A stretch of DNA of 64,000 nucleotides, from assembly GCF_002741075.1 (NCBI RefSeq), contig NZ_CP016634.1, forward strand, positions 1,628,501 to 1,692,500, given 5' to 3'. Numbering within the stretch: the first letter of the stretch is position 1; every line of letters begins with the position of its first letter. Source of the DNA: Pseudomonas putida. GTDB taxonomy: Bacteria > Pseudomonadota > Gammaproteobacteria > Pseudomonadales > Pseudomonadaceae. The position numbers and the translations under genes are program-made. Shown piece by piece: positions 17,779 to 26,243 of this stretch. The notes below the pieces were generated by a model. That model saw only the letters and a program-made list of their open reading frames with translations, did no database searches and was not told the origin of the DNA.

Positions 17779-18479
17779 ATGTACTGATCGTCCACGCTCA
17801 TCCCGAGCCGCAATCCTTTACCGCCGCCCTGCGTGACCAGGCGGTGGAAACCTTCAAGGCCCAGGGGCATCAGGTGCAGGTCAGCGACCTGTACGCCATG
17901 GGCTGGAACCCGGTGGCCAGTGCCGAGGACTTCGGCAAGCGCGAAAACCCCGATTACCTGGTCTATGCCTTGGAGCAGCGCCTGGGCGTCAAGAGCGGTT
18001 CGATCGCCCCGGACATCCAGGCCGAGCTGGACAAACTGCTGTGGGCGGACCTGCTGGTGCTCAACTTCCCGATCTTCTGGTTCTCGGCGCCGGCCATGCT
18101 CAAGGGCTGGATCGACCGGGTGCTGGTGTCCGGCGTGTGCTATGGCGGCAAGCGCTTCTATGACCAAGGCGGTCTGGTGGGCAAGAAGGCCCTGGTCACC
18201 GTGACCCTCGGCGGGCGCGAGCACATGTTCGGCGAGGGCGCGATTCACGGGCCGCTGGAGGACATGCTGCGCCCGATCTTGCGCGGCACCCTGGCGTACG
18301 TGGGGCTGGAGGTGCTGCCGCCATTCGTGGCCTGGCATGTGCCCTACATCAGCGACGAAGCACGCAAGGGCTTTTTGCGCGATTACCAGCAGCGCCTGGA
18401 GCACCTGTCGGACGACCTGCCGCTCGAGTTCCCGAAGCTTTCGCAGTTCGATGAGGCACTGTACCCGCTGGCCAAATGA
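17775..18479 (+). CDS. NAD(P)H dehydrogenase (quinone), flavodoxin-like fold
   Basis: A 234-residue cytoplasmic flavoprotein of the NQO1/KefF/MdaB family, which reduce quinones by two electrons. The N-terminal strand and FMN/FAD loop are [19 protein letters not shown]; the family core FPIFWFSAPAMLKGWIDRVL and the Gly-rich TVTLGGREHMFG follow. It overlaps the ATPase gene by 4 bases and is the last gene of the importer operon. Its presence suggests that the imported compound is redox-active or needs a reductive first step. That link is inference from the operon. Confidence 0.85.
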   Translation: MNVLIVHAHPEPQSFTAALRDQAVETFKAQGHQVQVSDLYAMGWNPVASAEDFGKRENPDYLVYALEQRLGVKSGSIAPDIQAELDKLLWADLLVLNFPIFWFSAPAMLKGWIDRVLVSGVCYGGKRFYDQGGLVGKKALVTVTLGGREHMFGEGAIHGPLEDMLRPILRGTLAYVGLEVLPPFVAWHVPYISDEARKGFLRDYQQRLEHLSDDLPLEFPKLSQFDEALYPLAK

Positions 18480-18506
18480 TTGCGACCGATTGTCGCTGAG
18501 TGGGCG

Positions 18507-18538
18507 CCGGGGAGGGCGGTTCAGGCCGTCTGCCCCGG
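18507..18538 (+). terminator. GC-rich hairpin between the importer operon and hemB
   Basis: CCGGGGAGGGCGG (18507-18519) and CCGTCTGCCCCGG (18526-18538) form a 13-bp stem with two GU pairs, one mismatch and a 6-nt loop. It is followed only by GGTTGTTG, so it is a weak terminator or a leader structure for hemB. Confidence 0.4.
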
Positions 18539-18638
18539 GGTTGTTGCCCTTCGCGCAACAGATAATCTTTGCGTCAAGACTGTTCAGTGGCGGCCCTACG
18601 ACTTAAGGTGGCAGGAAGCAAAACTGTCTGGAGCTCCA

Positions 18639-19610
18639 ATGTCGAACTTTCCCACTGTCCGCCCTCGTCGCCTGCGGCAGAACGAATCCCTGCGCACACT
18701 GTTCCAGGAGACCGAATTTCGCCTTGACGACCTGATCCTGCCGATCTTCGTCGAGGAGGGTATCGATGATTTCGTCCCGATCACCAGCATGCCGGGGGTC
18801 AACCGCATCCCCGAGAAGATGCTTGCCCGTGAGATCGAGCGTTATGCCCGTGCCGGTATCAAGTCGGTGATGACCTTCGGCGTATCGCACAACCTGGATG
18901 CCACTGGCAGCGACACCTGGAACGAGAACGGTCTGGTGGCGCGCATGGCGCGTATCTGCAAGGACACCGCGCCGGAAATGGTGGTGATGTCCGACACCTG
19001 CTTCTGCGAGTACACCAGCCACGGCCATTGCGGCGTGCTGCATGACCATGGCGTGGACAACGACGCGACACTGGCCAACCTGGGCAAGCAGGCGGTGGTG
19101 GCCGCAGCGGCCGGCGCCGACTTCATCTCGCCGTCGGCGGCGATGGATGGTCAGGTCCAGGCGATCCGCAGCGCCCTGGACGGTGCTGGCTTCCACGACA
19201 CCGCGATCATGGCCTACTCGACCAAGTTCGCCTCGTCGCTCTATGGCCCGTTCCGCGAGGCCGGCGGCACCGCCCTCAAGGGTGACCGCAAGAGCTATCA
19301 GATGAACCCGATGAACCGCCGTGAGGCTGTGCGCGAGTCGCTGCTCGACGAGCAGGAAGGGGCGGACGTGCTGATGGTCAAGCCGGCGGGGGCCTACCTG
19401 GACGTTATCGCCGACATCCGCGCCGCGTCGCGCCTGCCTTTGGCGGCGTACCAGGTCAGCGGCGAGTACGCGATGATCAAGTTCGGTGGCCTGGCCGGTG
19501 CCATCGATGAAGCCCGTGTTGTGCGTGAGAGCATTGGCTCGATCAAGCGCGCCGGCGCGGACCTGATCCTGACCTACTTCGCGATGGATTTGGCACGCGA
19601 CGGGATCTGA
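18639..19610 (+). CDS. hemB: Delta-aminolevulinic acid dehydratase (porphobilinogen synthase), zinc-type
   Basis: A 323-residue enzyme that condenses two 5-aminolevulinate molecules to porphobilinogen in tetrapyrrole synthesis. The Schiff-base lysines are Lys196 (AYSTKFASS) and Lys248 ([10 protein letters not shown]). The metal site is [16 protein letters not shown] with Cys121, Cys123 and Cys131, the three zinc ligands of the E. coli-type enzyme. The housekeeping HemB of P. aeruginosa lacks these Cys and uses magnesium, so this is probably a second, zinc-type copy. ATG at 18639 has GGAG 5 bases upstream; the open frame extends back to 18480 but the extra residues are not HemB-like. Confidence 0.95.
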   Translation: MSNFPTVRPRRLRQNESLRTLFQETEFRLDDLILPIFVEEGIDDFVPITSMPGVNRIPEKMLAREIERYARAGIKSVMTFGVSHNLDATGSDTWNENGLVARMARICKDTAPEMVVMSDTCFCEYTSHGHCGVLHDHGVDNDATLANLGKQAVVAAAAGADFISPSAAMDGQVQAIRSALDGAGFHDTAIMAYSTKFASSLYGPFREAGGTALKGDRKSYQMNPMNRREAVRESLLDEQEGADVLMVKPAGAYLDVIADIRAASRLPLAAYQVSGEYAMIKFGGLAGAIDEARVVRESIGSIKRAGADLILTYFAMDLARDGI

Positions 19611-19620
19611 ACCCTAGGCG

Positions 19621-19725
19621 GGGGCTGCCTTGCAGCCCACCGCAGGCTCCGAACCTCCCACAGGTTCTCGGCGTACGTGTAGGAGCGGCCTTGTGCCGCG
19701 AAGGGCTGCAAGGCAGCCCCTTTTT
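19621..19725. terminator. Nested inverted repeat, REP and terminator between hemB and the PotF-like gene
   Basis: GGGGCTGCCTTGCAGCCC (19621-19638) and its exact complement (19703-19720) are 18-base arms about 64 bases apart. Each arm is also a small hairpin by itself: GGGCTGC and GCAGCCC around 3 bases. The right arm is followed by five T (19721-19725), a good rho-independent terminator for hemB. Between the arms lies a second REP-like hairpin, GCGGCCTTGTGCCGC. The converging gene at 19763 on the other strand may use the same structure. Confidence 0.75.
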
Positions 19726-19762
19726 CGTGGGTGGCGGAAATGGCACCAGCTCTGCCGGTGCT

Positions 19763-20875
19763 TCAGGTTCCGTTCTTGATCTTGCTCCAGGTCCGGGTGC
19801 GCATCCGTTCGTATTTGAGTGGCAAGGTCTCCAGGGTGAACAGCGTCCCCATCACCTCGACCGGCGGATAAACCGCCGGGTCTTTCAACAGCTGTGGATC
19901 GACCAGAGGCAACGCGTCCTTGTTGCCATTGGGGTAGCCCACGTAGTCGGATGACTTGGCCACCACCTCCGGGCGCATCATGTAGTTGATGAAGGCATGC
20001 GCCTGTTCGGGGTGCGGTGCATCGTTGAGCAGCACCATGTTGTTGATCCACATGGGCGCGCCCTCGCGGGGAATGCTGTAGCTCACCTGTACGCCATTGT
20101 TGGCGCGCTCGGCCGCCTGCTTGGCGCTATACACCGAGCCGCCCCAGCCGACCACCACGCAGATGTCGCCATTGGCCAGGTCCGTGGTGAACTTCGACGA
20201 ATCGAAATAGCGCACATAGGGGCGAATGCCCTGCAGCAGTTCTTCGGCCTTGCGGTAGTCGTCCGGGTTGCGACTGTTGGCGGGCAGGCCCAGGTAGTGC
20301 AGGGCGATCGGCAGGATCTCCACCGGCGCATCGAGCATGGCCACGCCACAGGCGCTGAGTTTTTCGATGTTCTCCTTGCGCAGCACCAGGTCCCAGGAGT
20401 CCACCGGCGCGTCCTTGCCCAGCAGCTGGGTCACCTTGGCCTTGTCATAGCCGATGCCAGTGGTGCCCCACATGTACGGCACGGCATAACGGTTGCCCGG
20501 GTCGTTGACGGCGAGCTTGCGCAGCACCTGCTCGTCCAGGTGCGAGCGGTTGTCCAGTTGGGCCGGGTCAAGGGGTTTGAGCACGCCGGCCTTGATGAAG
20601 TTGGGCAGCAGGTCATCGGGCACCATTACCACGTCATAACCGCTGTGGCCGGCCATCAGCTTGGTTTCCATGACTTCAGCGTTGTCGAACACATCCTGCA
20701 CCAAGGTCGTGCCGGTGGCCTGCTCGAAGGCCTTGGGCGTTTCCGGTGCCAAAAAGTCCGACCAATTGTAGAAATGCACGGTGGGTGCACCGGCGGCGGC
20801 GTCGAGGCTCAGAAGCCCGGCCAAGCCGAGCATGGCCAGGCGATGGCCACGTAATGGAGGACGTTGCAGCTGCAT
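19763..20875 (-). CDS. Polyamine ABC transporter substrate-binding protein (PotF/SpuD-like)
   Basis: A 370-residue periplasmic binding protein. A signal peptide covers about the first 29 residues (LAMLGLAGLLSLDAAAG). The mature start HFYNWSDFLAPETPKAFEQATG is characteristic of putrescine/spermidine binding proteins, as are YDVVMVPDDLLPNFIKAGVL and the later VGWGGSVYSAKQAA. No permease or ATPase gene is adjacent, so it is an orphan and would have to share another transporter. Which polyamine it binds cannot be read here. Confidence 0.88.
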   Translation of the reverse strand: MQLQRPPLRGHRLAMLGLAGLLSLDAAAGAPTVHFYNWSDFLAPETPKAFEQATGTTLVQDVFDNAEVMETKLMAGHSGYDVVMVPDDLLPNFIKAGVLKPLDPAQLDNRSHLDEQVLRKLAVNDPGNRYAVPYMWGTTGIGYDKAKVTQLLGKDAPVDSWDLVLRKENIEKLSACGVAMLDAPVEILPIALHYLGLPANSRNPDDYRKAEELLQGIRPYVRYFDSSKFTTDLANGDICVVVGWGGSVYSAKQAAERANNGVQVSYSIPREGAPMWINNMVLLNDAPHPEQAHAFINYMMRPEVVAKSSDYVGYPNGNKDALPLVDPQLLKDPAVYPPVEVMGTLFTLETLPLKYERMRTRTWSKIKNGT

Positions 20876-21002
20876 TTTTAATCCTTGTTGTCGCGCAGTG
20901 GGTAGGGCGAATGTATGCGCGTGCCGAGCGCTTTCCTATCCCGTCGAAGGGTTAACCCCTGGGGTAGGCGCGGCTGGTCTTGCCTTCACGCAAAGTAAGC
21001 AC

Positions 21003-21021
21003 ATTAGGATTCGTCTCATGT
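21003..21021 (+). promoter_or_regulatory. RcsB-box-like site A, upstream of the adhesin gene
   Basis: TTAGGATTCGTCTCATG lies about 110 bases before the adhesin ATG, in the 252-base gap 20876-21127 that otherwise shows no gene. It matches sites B (22107-22122) and C (30155-30171) in AGGAT(T)CGTCTnATG. The core resembles the enterobacterial RcsB/RcsAB box (about TAAGAATATTCCTA). The cluster encodes an RcsB-like regulator, which is the proposed binder. Confidence 0.55.
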
Positions 21022-21127
21022 GTCGCTGGATGGCCTGGCCCTAACCTTGAGGCTTTGATCGACGCTACCTTGAGCCGATGTATTGGCGAGCAGGAGCGAC
21101 AGCGCCCATTGGGAGAGTACAGGCAGC

Positions 21128-22093
21128 ATGAATCATGGCAATTTACCCATCAGCAAACGGGCCATAGGGGTCTTGGGGAGCGTGGCGATCATGTTCTGTG
21201 CCATGGATAAGGCTTATGCAGCCTGTTCCGGGGATGCCAAACGCTTCATTTCCTATTCAGGGCCCGCCAATATCACGATACCGCGCGACGCAACGGATGG
21301 AACGGTGCTCTATAGCGAAACCCAGGTTATGCCAAAGAGCGAGTTCCGATGCACGACCCAGCAATTATGGGGGCTCGGTCTTGCCCCTGGGCGGGGTACG
21401 CCTCCTGAGGCGACGGTGCAGGAGTTTCCGCTCGGGGCTTCCGGGCTGAAGTTTCGGATCATGGCACTGTTGGGGAATGGGCCGGCTTATCTGGCCTCGC
21501 TGGATCCACTCAGGGCTGGTAACTACAACCTCGGCGGCGACCTTGTCCTGGAAATCTTCAAAAGCGGTGTCTTGGCGCCGAGCAGCGTCGTCAAGGCGGG
21601 CGATCTGGGTACGGTGCAATACGGTACCCATATGATCGCGAGCCTCGCGTTGAGCCAAGCCATCAATGTCGTGGCCGCCTCCTGCGAGACGCCGGATGTG
21701 AGCGTGGCCATGGGCGACGATTACAAGTTGGATGATTTCGGCGGCCCAGGCTCCACCACCCGCCAGGTGCCCTTCAACCTCCAGCTGAACAATTGCCCCA
21801 AGGGGATCGCCAAGATCGATTACCAGTTGCAAGCGCTCACTCCGGTCATCGATTCCGCCCAGGGCGTCGTCGGACTTAACCCGAGCTCTACCGCTTTAGG
21901 CATCGGCCTGCAGATCAAGGACGCGAGCGGCGTGCCGGTGCCTTTGAATACGCCGCGCACGTTCAGCGGCTACGACACCAATGGCGGCAACTTCATGATC
22001 CCTTTGACCGCCAGCTATTACCGCCTGGCCACTGAGTCCCTCAGGGCAGGCTCTGCCAACACCGAGGTCACGTTCATCATGAGCTACCTGTAG
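21128..22093 (+). CDS. Fimbrial tip adhesin (two-domain pilus protein)
   Basis: A 321-residue secreted protein with a signal peptide (IGVLGSVAIMFCAMDKAYA) and a mature start at ACSGD. The N-terminal half is a unique beta-rich domain, as expected for a receptor-binding domain. The C-terminal half, from about AASCETPDVSV, has pilin features: a Cys pair (SCETP and LNNCPKG) and the end pattern SLRAGSANTEVTFIMSYL that donates its strand to the chaperone and the next subunit. It is presumably the tip of the fimbria built by the chaperone and usher 8 kb downstream. ATG at 21128 fits the signal peptide better than 21083. Confidence 0.75.
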   Translation: MNHGNLPISKRAIGVLGSVAIMFCAMDKAYAACSGDAKRFISYSGPANITIPRDATDGTVLYSETQVMPKSEFRCTTQQLWGLGLAPGRGTPPEATVQEFPLGASGLKFRIMALLGNGPAYLASLDPLRAGNYNLGGDLVLEIFKSGVLAPSSVVKAGDLGTVQYGTHMIASLALSQAINVVAASCETPDVSVAMGDDYKLDDFGGPGSTTRQVPFNLQLNNCPKGIAKIDYQLQALTPVIDSAQGVVGLNPSSTALGIGLQIKDASGVPVPLNTPRTFSGYDTNGGNFMIPLTASYYRLATESLRAGSANTEVTFIMSYL

Positions 22094-22106
22094 CGCGGCG
22101 TGAGGA

Positions 22107-22122
22107 TCTAAGGATCGTCTGA
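22107..22122 (+). promoter_or_regulatory. RcsB-box-like site B, upstream of the kinase operon
   Basis: TAAGGATCGTCTGATG lies about 40 bases before the ATG of the first hybrid kinase. It agrees with an RcsAB consensus (TAAGAATATTCCTA) at about nine of fourteen places and shares AGGATCGTCTnATG with site C. It implies feedback of the RcsB-like regulator on its own operon. Confidence 0.55.
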
Positions 22123-22157
22123 TGTCCATTCGCCAGCTCGGATCTTAGATTCGGCGG

Positions 22158-24983
22158 ATGAGATTAAAAAGCTACCTGTTGCAGATCAGCCCTTTGCTTT
22201 CCAGCCCCGAAGCCGTCCGCCGACTGCTTCGGGTGTTCGCGATGGTGCTGTCGGTTGGCATCCTCAGTGGTGCTTACAACTTCCTGCTGTTCACCTTCAA
22301 CAACGACATTTCCCAGCGCCGTGGCTACATGAGCAGTGCGATCGCCGAGGCGCATACCTTCTTCACCACCCGTGAAGCGTTGCTCGAAAGCCTGAGCCTG
22401 TCGGCCGTACGCAAGGGCTGGCAGGCCGAGCCGCTGGTCTACCTGCCTTCTTTGGAGGAGCTCCACCTGCAAGTGGGCGATGGTGCCGGCAAACAGTGGA
22501 GCATCTGGCTGACCCGGCGCATGTGCGACTACCTCAGGGCGCAGCAGGTGAGCCTTCTGTACGTGGGGAACGGGCTGCATGACCAAGGCGTGCGCCTGTT
22601 CAGCCCTTCCAGTGCGATGCCGGCGTTGCCTCGCCGGATCCTGGAGCAACTGCAGGCGTTGCGCGACGTCGATGGAGCGCCACTGCAGGAACTGTGGCTG
22701 ACCGATCAGGATCAGCAGGCCTCGCGCCTGTATATTTTCAAGCGCCTGGACGAGGAGGATGCCGATTCCGGCTGGCTGGGCCTGGAGATGGACAGCCGGG
22801 CCGTGTCCGCGGCGCTGAGCGACCAGAGTGCCGGTGAATTCATGATGCTCAACACCGACGACATGCTGGTGTTCAGCAACATGCCGGGCGCGCGCTTGAG
22901 CCGCTCACTGCTAGAGCGCCGAGGCGACAACTTTTTCGGTTTTGTCGGCGACGGCTTGTTTCCGGATCACCTGGTCATCCGCAAGAACCTGATGTCCTCG
23001 GATTGGCAGTTGGTGTACTCGATCGACCTGGTCGACGTGTTGCAGGGCCTGTGGAAGCAATTGCTCGGCACGTTGCTGTTCTGCCTGCTGAGCATCTTGT
23101 TGATCGTGCTGTTGATGCGCCGTTTCGAACAGCGCCTGATCACCCCGACCATCCACCGCATCCAGGCGCTGATCGAAAGCGAGGCGTTCAGCCGCGACGT
23201 GATTCAGGCCGCGCCGGTGGCGCTGTGCGTGCTGCGCCGCAGCGACGGCCAGATGGTGCTGGAAAACCCGTTGTCCCAGCAGTGGCTGGGCAAGGGACTG
23301 GACCGTGAGGTCCTCTGCCCGGGGTGGATCCGCCACGCGTTCGATGCCCCCGAGGCGCCCCATGACGAGACGTTCGAGACCTCCGGTGGCCGCCACCTGC
23401 ACCTGAGCAGCGTGCCCACCCGCTACAAAGGGGAGGACGTGTTGCTCTGTGTGTTCAATGACGTCACCGCCAGCAAGCAGGTGGAGGCGGCGCTGGAGGC
23501 AGCGCGGCAGTCGGCGGATGCGGCCAACGAAGCCAAGACGCTGTTCCTGGCCACCATGAGCCATGAGATCCGCACGCCGTTGTATGGCGTGCTGGGTACG
23601 CTGGAACTTTTGTCGCGCACACACCTGGATGCCCAGCAGCGGGACTACCTGCAAGCGCTCGAAGGCTCGTCGGCCACCTTGTTGCAGTTGATTTGCGATG
23701 TGCTGGATGTATCGAAGATCGAAGCTGGTCAGTTGGCCCTGGAGGTCAGCGAGTTTTCCCCGCTGGAACTGGTGCACGAGGTGATCCAGGGCTACAGCGC
23801 CGCAGCCCTGGGCAAGGGGCTTGAACTCTATGCATGTCTGGATCCGCAGCTGCCGCTGCGGCTGCTGGGGGACAGGGCGCGTATCCGGCAGATTCTCAAC
23901 AACCTGCTGAGCAATGCTGTGAAGTTCACCGATTATGGCCGCGTGGTGTTGCGTGTGCGGCTGTCGCACCGGGAGGCGGAGCGCTCCTGCCTGCTGTGGC
24001 AGGTCGCCGATACCGGGCGTGGTATTGCCGAGGAAGATCACCCGTTGATCTTCGACCCGTTCTACCAGACCGCAGGCAACGTCCATGTGGTGGCCGGTAC
24101 TGGCCTGGGCTTGCCGATCTGCCAGCGTCTGACGCAATTGATGAACGGCCAGATGCGCATGGTCAGCGAACTGGGCCTGGGCACCAGCTTTACCTTGCTG
24201 TTGCCGCTGGAGGAATCGCTGCGCAGCGCCGAGGCTGCCTTGCCCTGCAACCTGCTGGCCGAGCGCATCCATGTGATGTCGCCGTTGCGCGAGCTGGCCG
24301 AGAGCCTGGCGGGATGGTTGCGCCGCTGGGGCGCACGGGCCCAGGTCGGGCAACCGGCGTCGATGAGCGCTGGCGGCGTGCTGCTTGAAGCGCACCCCGG
24401 CAAGCTGGACGCATCGTTGCTGCCGCAATGGCCCGGGCGGCGGGTGCTGGCCAGTGCCGACGGCTGCAGCCAGCCACGCCAGGATGGCGACTGCTGGCAC
24501 GTCAACCTCAGCCACCTGGCCGCGCTCCACCAGGCCATCTGCCAGGCCCAGGGGCTGTGGATGGCGGACGGCCAGGCGCGCAGCGCAAGCCCGCGTATCC
24601 GCCATCTTGGGCTGAGCGTTCTGGTGGCCGAGGACAACATCATCAATCAGTTGATCCTGCGCGATCAGCTCGATGAGCTCGGTTGCACGGTGGTACTGGC
24701 CGGCGATGGCGAGCAGGCCCTGCGCTGCTGGGACCAGGGGGCATTCGATGTGGTGCTGAGCGACGTCAACATGCCCCGGGTCAATGGCTACGAACTGGCC
24801 AGGACCTTGCGCCGGCAAGGTTGCACCGTACCGATCATCGGCGCCACGGCCAATGCCCTGCGCGGCGAGGAGGAGTTGTGCCTGGCCGCCGGCATGAATC
24901 ACTGCCTGGTCAAACCCTTCACGTTGCAAACGCTGCACCACTGTCTGGCCGCCTACCAAGGAAACGCCCATGAGAGCCTTTGA
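22158..24983 (+). CDS. Hybrid sensor histidine kinase (PvrS/RocS-like), no Hpt domain
   Basis: A 941-residue inner-membrane kinase. A first membrane helix (about 25-45) and a second (about 295-315, [15 protein letters not shown]) enclose a periplasmic sensor domain; then a PAS-like linker, a HisKA domain with His469 in [13 protein letters not shown], an ATPase domain with [12 protein letters not shown] and [12 protein letters not shown], and a receiver with Asp869 in [10 protein letters not shown]. The protein ends after the receiver with no Hpt. The next gene overlaps its end by 14 bases. The arrangement parallels PvrS or RocS kinases controlling cup fimbriae in P. aeruginosa. Its signal is unknown. 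Confidence 0.9.
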   Translation: MRLKSYLLQISPLLSSPEAVRRLLRVFAMVLSVGILSGAYNFLLFTFNNDISQRRGYMSSAIAEAHTFFTTREALLESLSLSAVRKGWQAEPLVYLPSLEELHLQVGDGAGKQWSIWLTRRMCDYLRAQQVSLLYVGNGLHDQGVRLFSPSSAMPALPRRILEQLQALRDVDGAPLQELWLTDQDQQASRLYIFKRLDEEDADSGWLGLEMDSRAVSAALSDQSAGEFMMLNTDDMLVFSNMPGARLSRSLLERRGDNFFGFVGDGLFPDHLVIRKNLMSSDWQLVYSIDLVDVLQGLWKQLLGTLLFCLLSILLIVLLMRRFEQRLITPTIHRIQALIESEAFSRDVIQAAPVALCVLRRSDGQMVLENPLSQQWLGKGLDREVLCPGWIRHAFDAPEAPHDETFETSGGRHLHLSSVPTRYKGEDVLLCVFNDVTASKQVEAALEAARQSADAANEAKTLFLATMSHEIRTPLYGVLGTLELLSRTHLDAQQRDYLQALEGSSATLLQLICDVLDVSKIEAGQLALEVSEFSPLELVHEVIQGYSAAALGKGLELYACLDPQLPLRLLGDRARIRQILNNLLSNAVKFTDYGRVVLRVRLSHREAERSCLLWQVADTGRGIAEEDHPLIFDPFYQTAGNVHVVAGTGLGLPICQRLTQLMNGQMRMVSELGLGTSFTLLLPLEESLRSAEAALPCNLLAERIHVMSPLRELAESLAGWLRRWGARAQVGQPASMSAGGVLLEAHPGKLDASLLPQWPGRRVLASADGCSQPRQDGDCWHVNLSHLAALHQAICQAQGLWMADGQARSASPRIRHLGLSVLVAEDNIINQLILRDQLDELGCTVVLAGDGEQALRCWDQGAFDVVLSDVNMPRVNGYELARTLRRQGCTVPIIGATANALRGEEELCLAAGMNHCLVKPFTLQTLHHCLAAYQGNAHESL

Positions 24984-26163
24984 AATCCTCATCGTCGAGG
25001 ACCACCCGTTCCAGTGCATGTACCTGCAGCACCTGTTCAACGAACTGGGCGAGCTGCGCGTGGACATTGCTCGGGATGGCGCCGAGGCCCTGTTGCGGCT
25101 GCAGCAACGCGACTACGACCTGATCCTCACCGATCTGCTGATGCCAGGTATGGACGGGGTGCAGTTCATCCAGCACCTGGCCGCGCTGCCAGGCAGGACG
25201 GGGCTTGCGATCATGAGCGCGGCGTCACGGCGGATGCTGATGGCGGCGAGTCTTGCGGCCAAGCACCTGGGGGTGGAGGTGGTGGGGTTGTTGTCCAAGC
25301 CAGTGACGCCCGAGGCGTTGCGCGGGGTGGTCGAGCAGCTGCGCGAGCAGCGCCGCACGCCTGTCCATGTCGCTCCACAGGCTGTCGACTATGACCGCCA
25401 GACCTTGCTCGAAGCCCTCAATAGCCGGGCGTTCCACGCCTGGTTCCAGCCCAAGAAGTCCTTGCAAAATGGCCGTATCGTCGCCGCCGAGGCCCTGGTG
25501 CGCTGGATCCATCCCGAGCACGGCGTGCTGTTGCCGGGGGCATTCCTGCCGGCGCTGCGGGCCTTCGACCTGGAGGAGCGCTTGTTGTGGTCGATGCTCA
25601 AGCAGAGCATGGATGCCCAGGCCCGGTGGCGCATGCGGGGCTATGACATTCCGGTGTCGATCAACCTGCCGACCCACCTGCTCAACAGCCACGACCTGGC
25701 CGACCGCCTGCTGGAGTTCGTGCTGCACCACGGCGGCATCCCCGCCAAGATCTGCTTCGAGCTGATGGAGTGCTCCGTCCCCGACGAAGTCAGCAACTAC
25801 TACGCAGGCGCCTGCCGGTTGCGCATCAAAGGCTTCGGTCTTTCGCAGGACGATTTCGGCAAGGGCTACAGCTCGTACATGAATCTCGTCTCTACGCCGT
25901 TCACCGAACTCAAGATAGACCGCGCGTTGGTGCAGGGCTGTCACGAGAACGACAATTTGGCCTCGGCCCTGGCCAGCATTGTTGCCTTGGGCCGCCGACT
26001 GGGCCTGAACGTGGTGGCCGAGGGGGTCGAGAAGCCTGAGGAGCTGGCCTTGCTGCGCCGGCTGGAGTGCAGCCATGTGCAGGGCTTTTTGATTTCCCAT
26101 GCGGTGTCGTTGGATCAGTTCCTGCACTTGCTGAAGGCCGATGGCCCGGCAATGTGCCATTAA
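24970..26163 (+). CDS. Response regulator with EAL c-di-GMP phosphodiesterase domain (PvrR/RocR-like)
   Basis: A 397-residue cytoplasmic protein with a receiver domain (1 to about 120, phospho-Asp55 in LTDLLMPGMDG) joined to an EAL domain (about 140-390). The EAL motif is AEALVRW (Glu174). Other expected catalytic residues can be seen: Asn in SINLPTHLL, Glu in FELMECS, the Asp pair in DDFGKGYSS, Lys in LKIDRA, Glu in AEGVEKPEE and Gln in VQGFL. The usual Thr of DDFGTGYSS is Lys. It should hydrolyse c-di-GMP under phosphorelay control and so oppose biofilm growth, as RocR and PvrR do. It overlaps the upstream kinase gene by 14 bases. Confidence 0.9.
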   Translation: MRAFEILIVEDHPFQCMYLQHLFNELGELRVDIARDGAEALLRLQQRDYDLILTDLLMPGMDGVQFIQHLAALPGRTGLAIMSAASRRMLMAASLAAKHLGVEVVGLLSKPVTPEALRGVVEQLREQRRTPVHVAPQAVDYDRQTLLEALNSRAFHAWFQPKKSLQNGRIVAAEALVRWIHPEHGVLLPGAFLPALRAFDLEERLLWSMLKQSMDAQARWRMRGYDIPVSINLPTHLLNSHDLADRLLEFVLHHGGIPAKICFELMECSVPDEVSNYYAGACRLRIKGFGLSQDDFGKGYSSYMNLVSTPFTELKIDRALVQGCHENDNLASALASIVALGRRLGLNVVAEGVEKPEELALLRRLECSHVQGFLISHAVSLDQFLHLLKADGPAMCH

Positions 26164-26243
26164 TCAGGCCTGGCGCAAGGCTAGTGCCTTTCTTCGGAGG
26201 TAAACTCCCCCCTTACACCTGCAGCTGGCCCACGGACACTTTG

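Noticed and set aside
18555..18575. Possible Zur-type operator before the zinc-type hemB (AGATAATCTTT)
   Set aside because: It is AT-rich and partly symmetric but too short and unlike the Zur sites I know; no claim made.
18480..18638. N-terminal extension of HemB
   Set aside because: The frame is open, but the residues do not resemble HemB, contain a hairpin-forming stretch, and a good ribosome site stands at 18630.
22911..25067. 718-codon minus-strand open frame over the first hybrid kinase
   Set aside because: Shadow of the kinase gene; no ribosome site or recognisable protein features.
26067..26243. Upstream start for the second hybrid kinase
   Set aside because: It would overlap the EAL gene by nearly 100 bases and add a Pro/Gly-rich stretch; ATG 26244 gives the usual short cytoplasmic lead before the first membrane helix.
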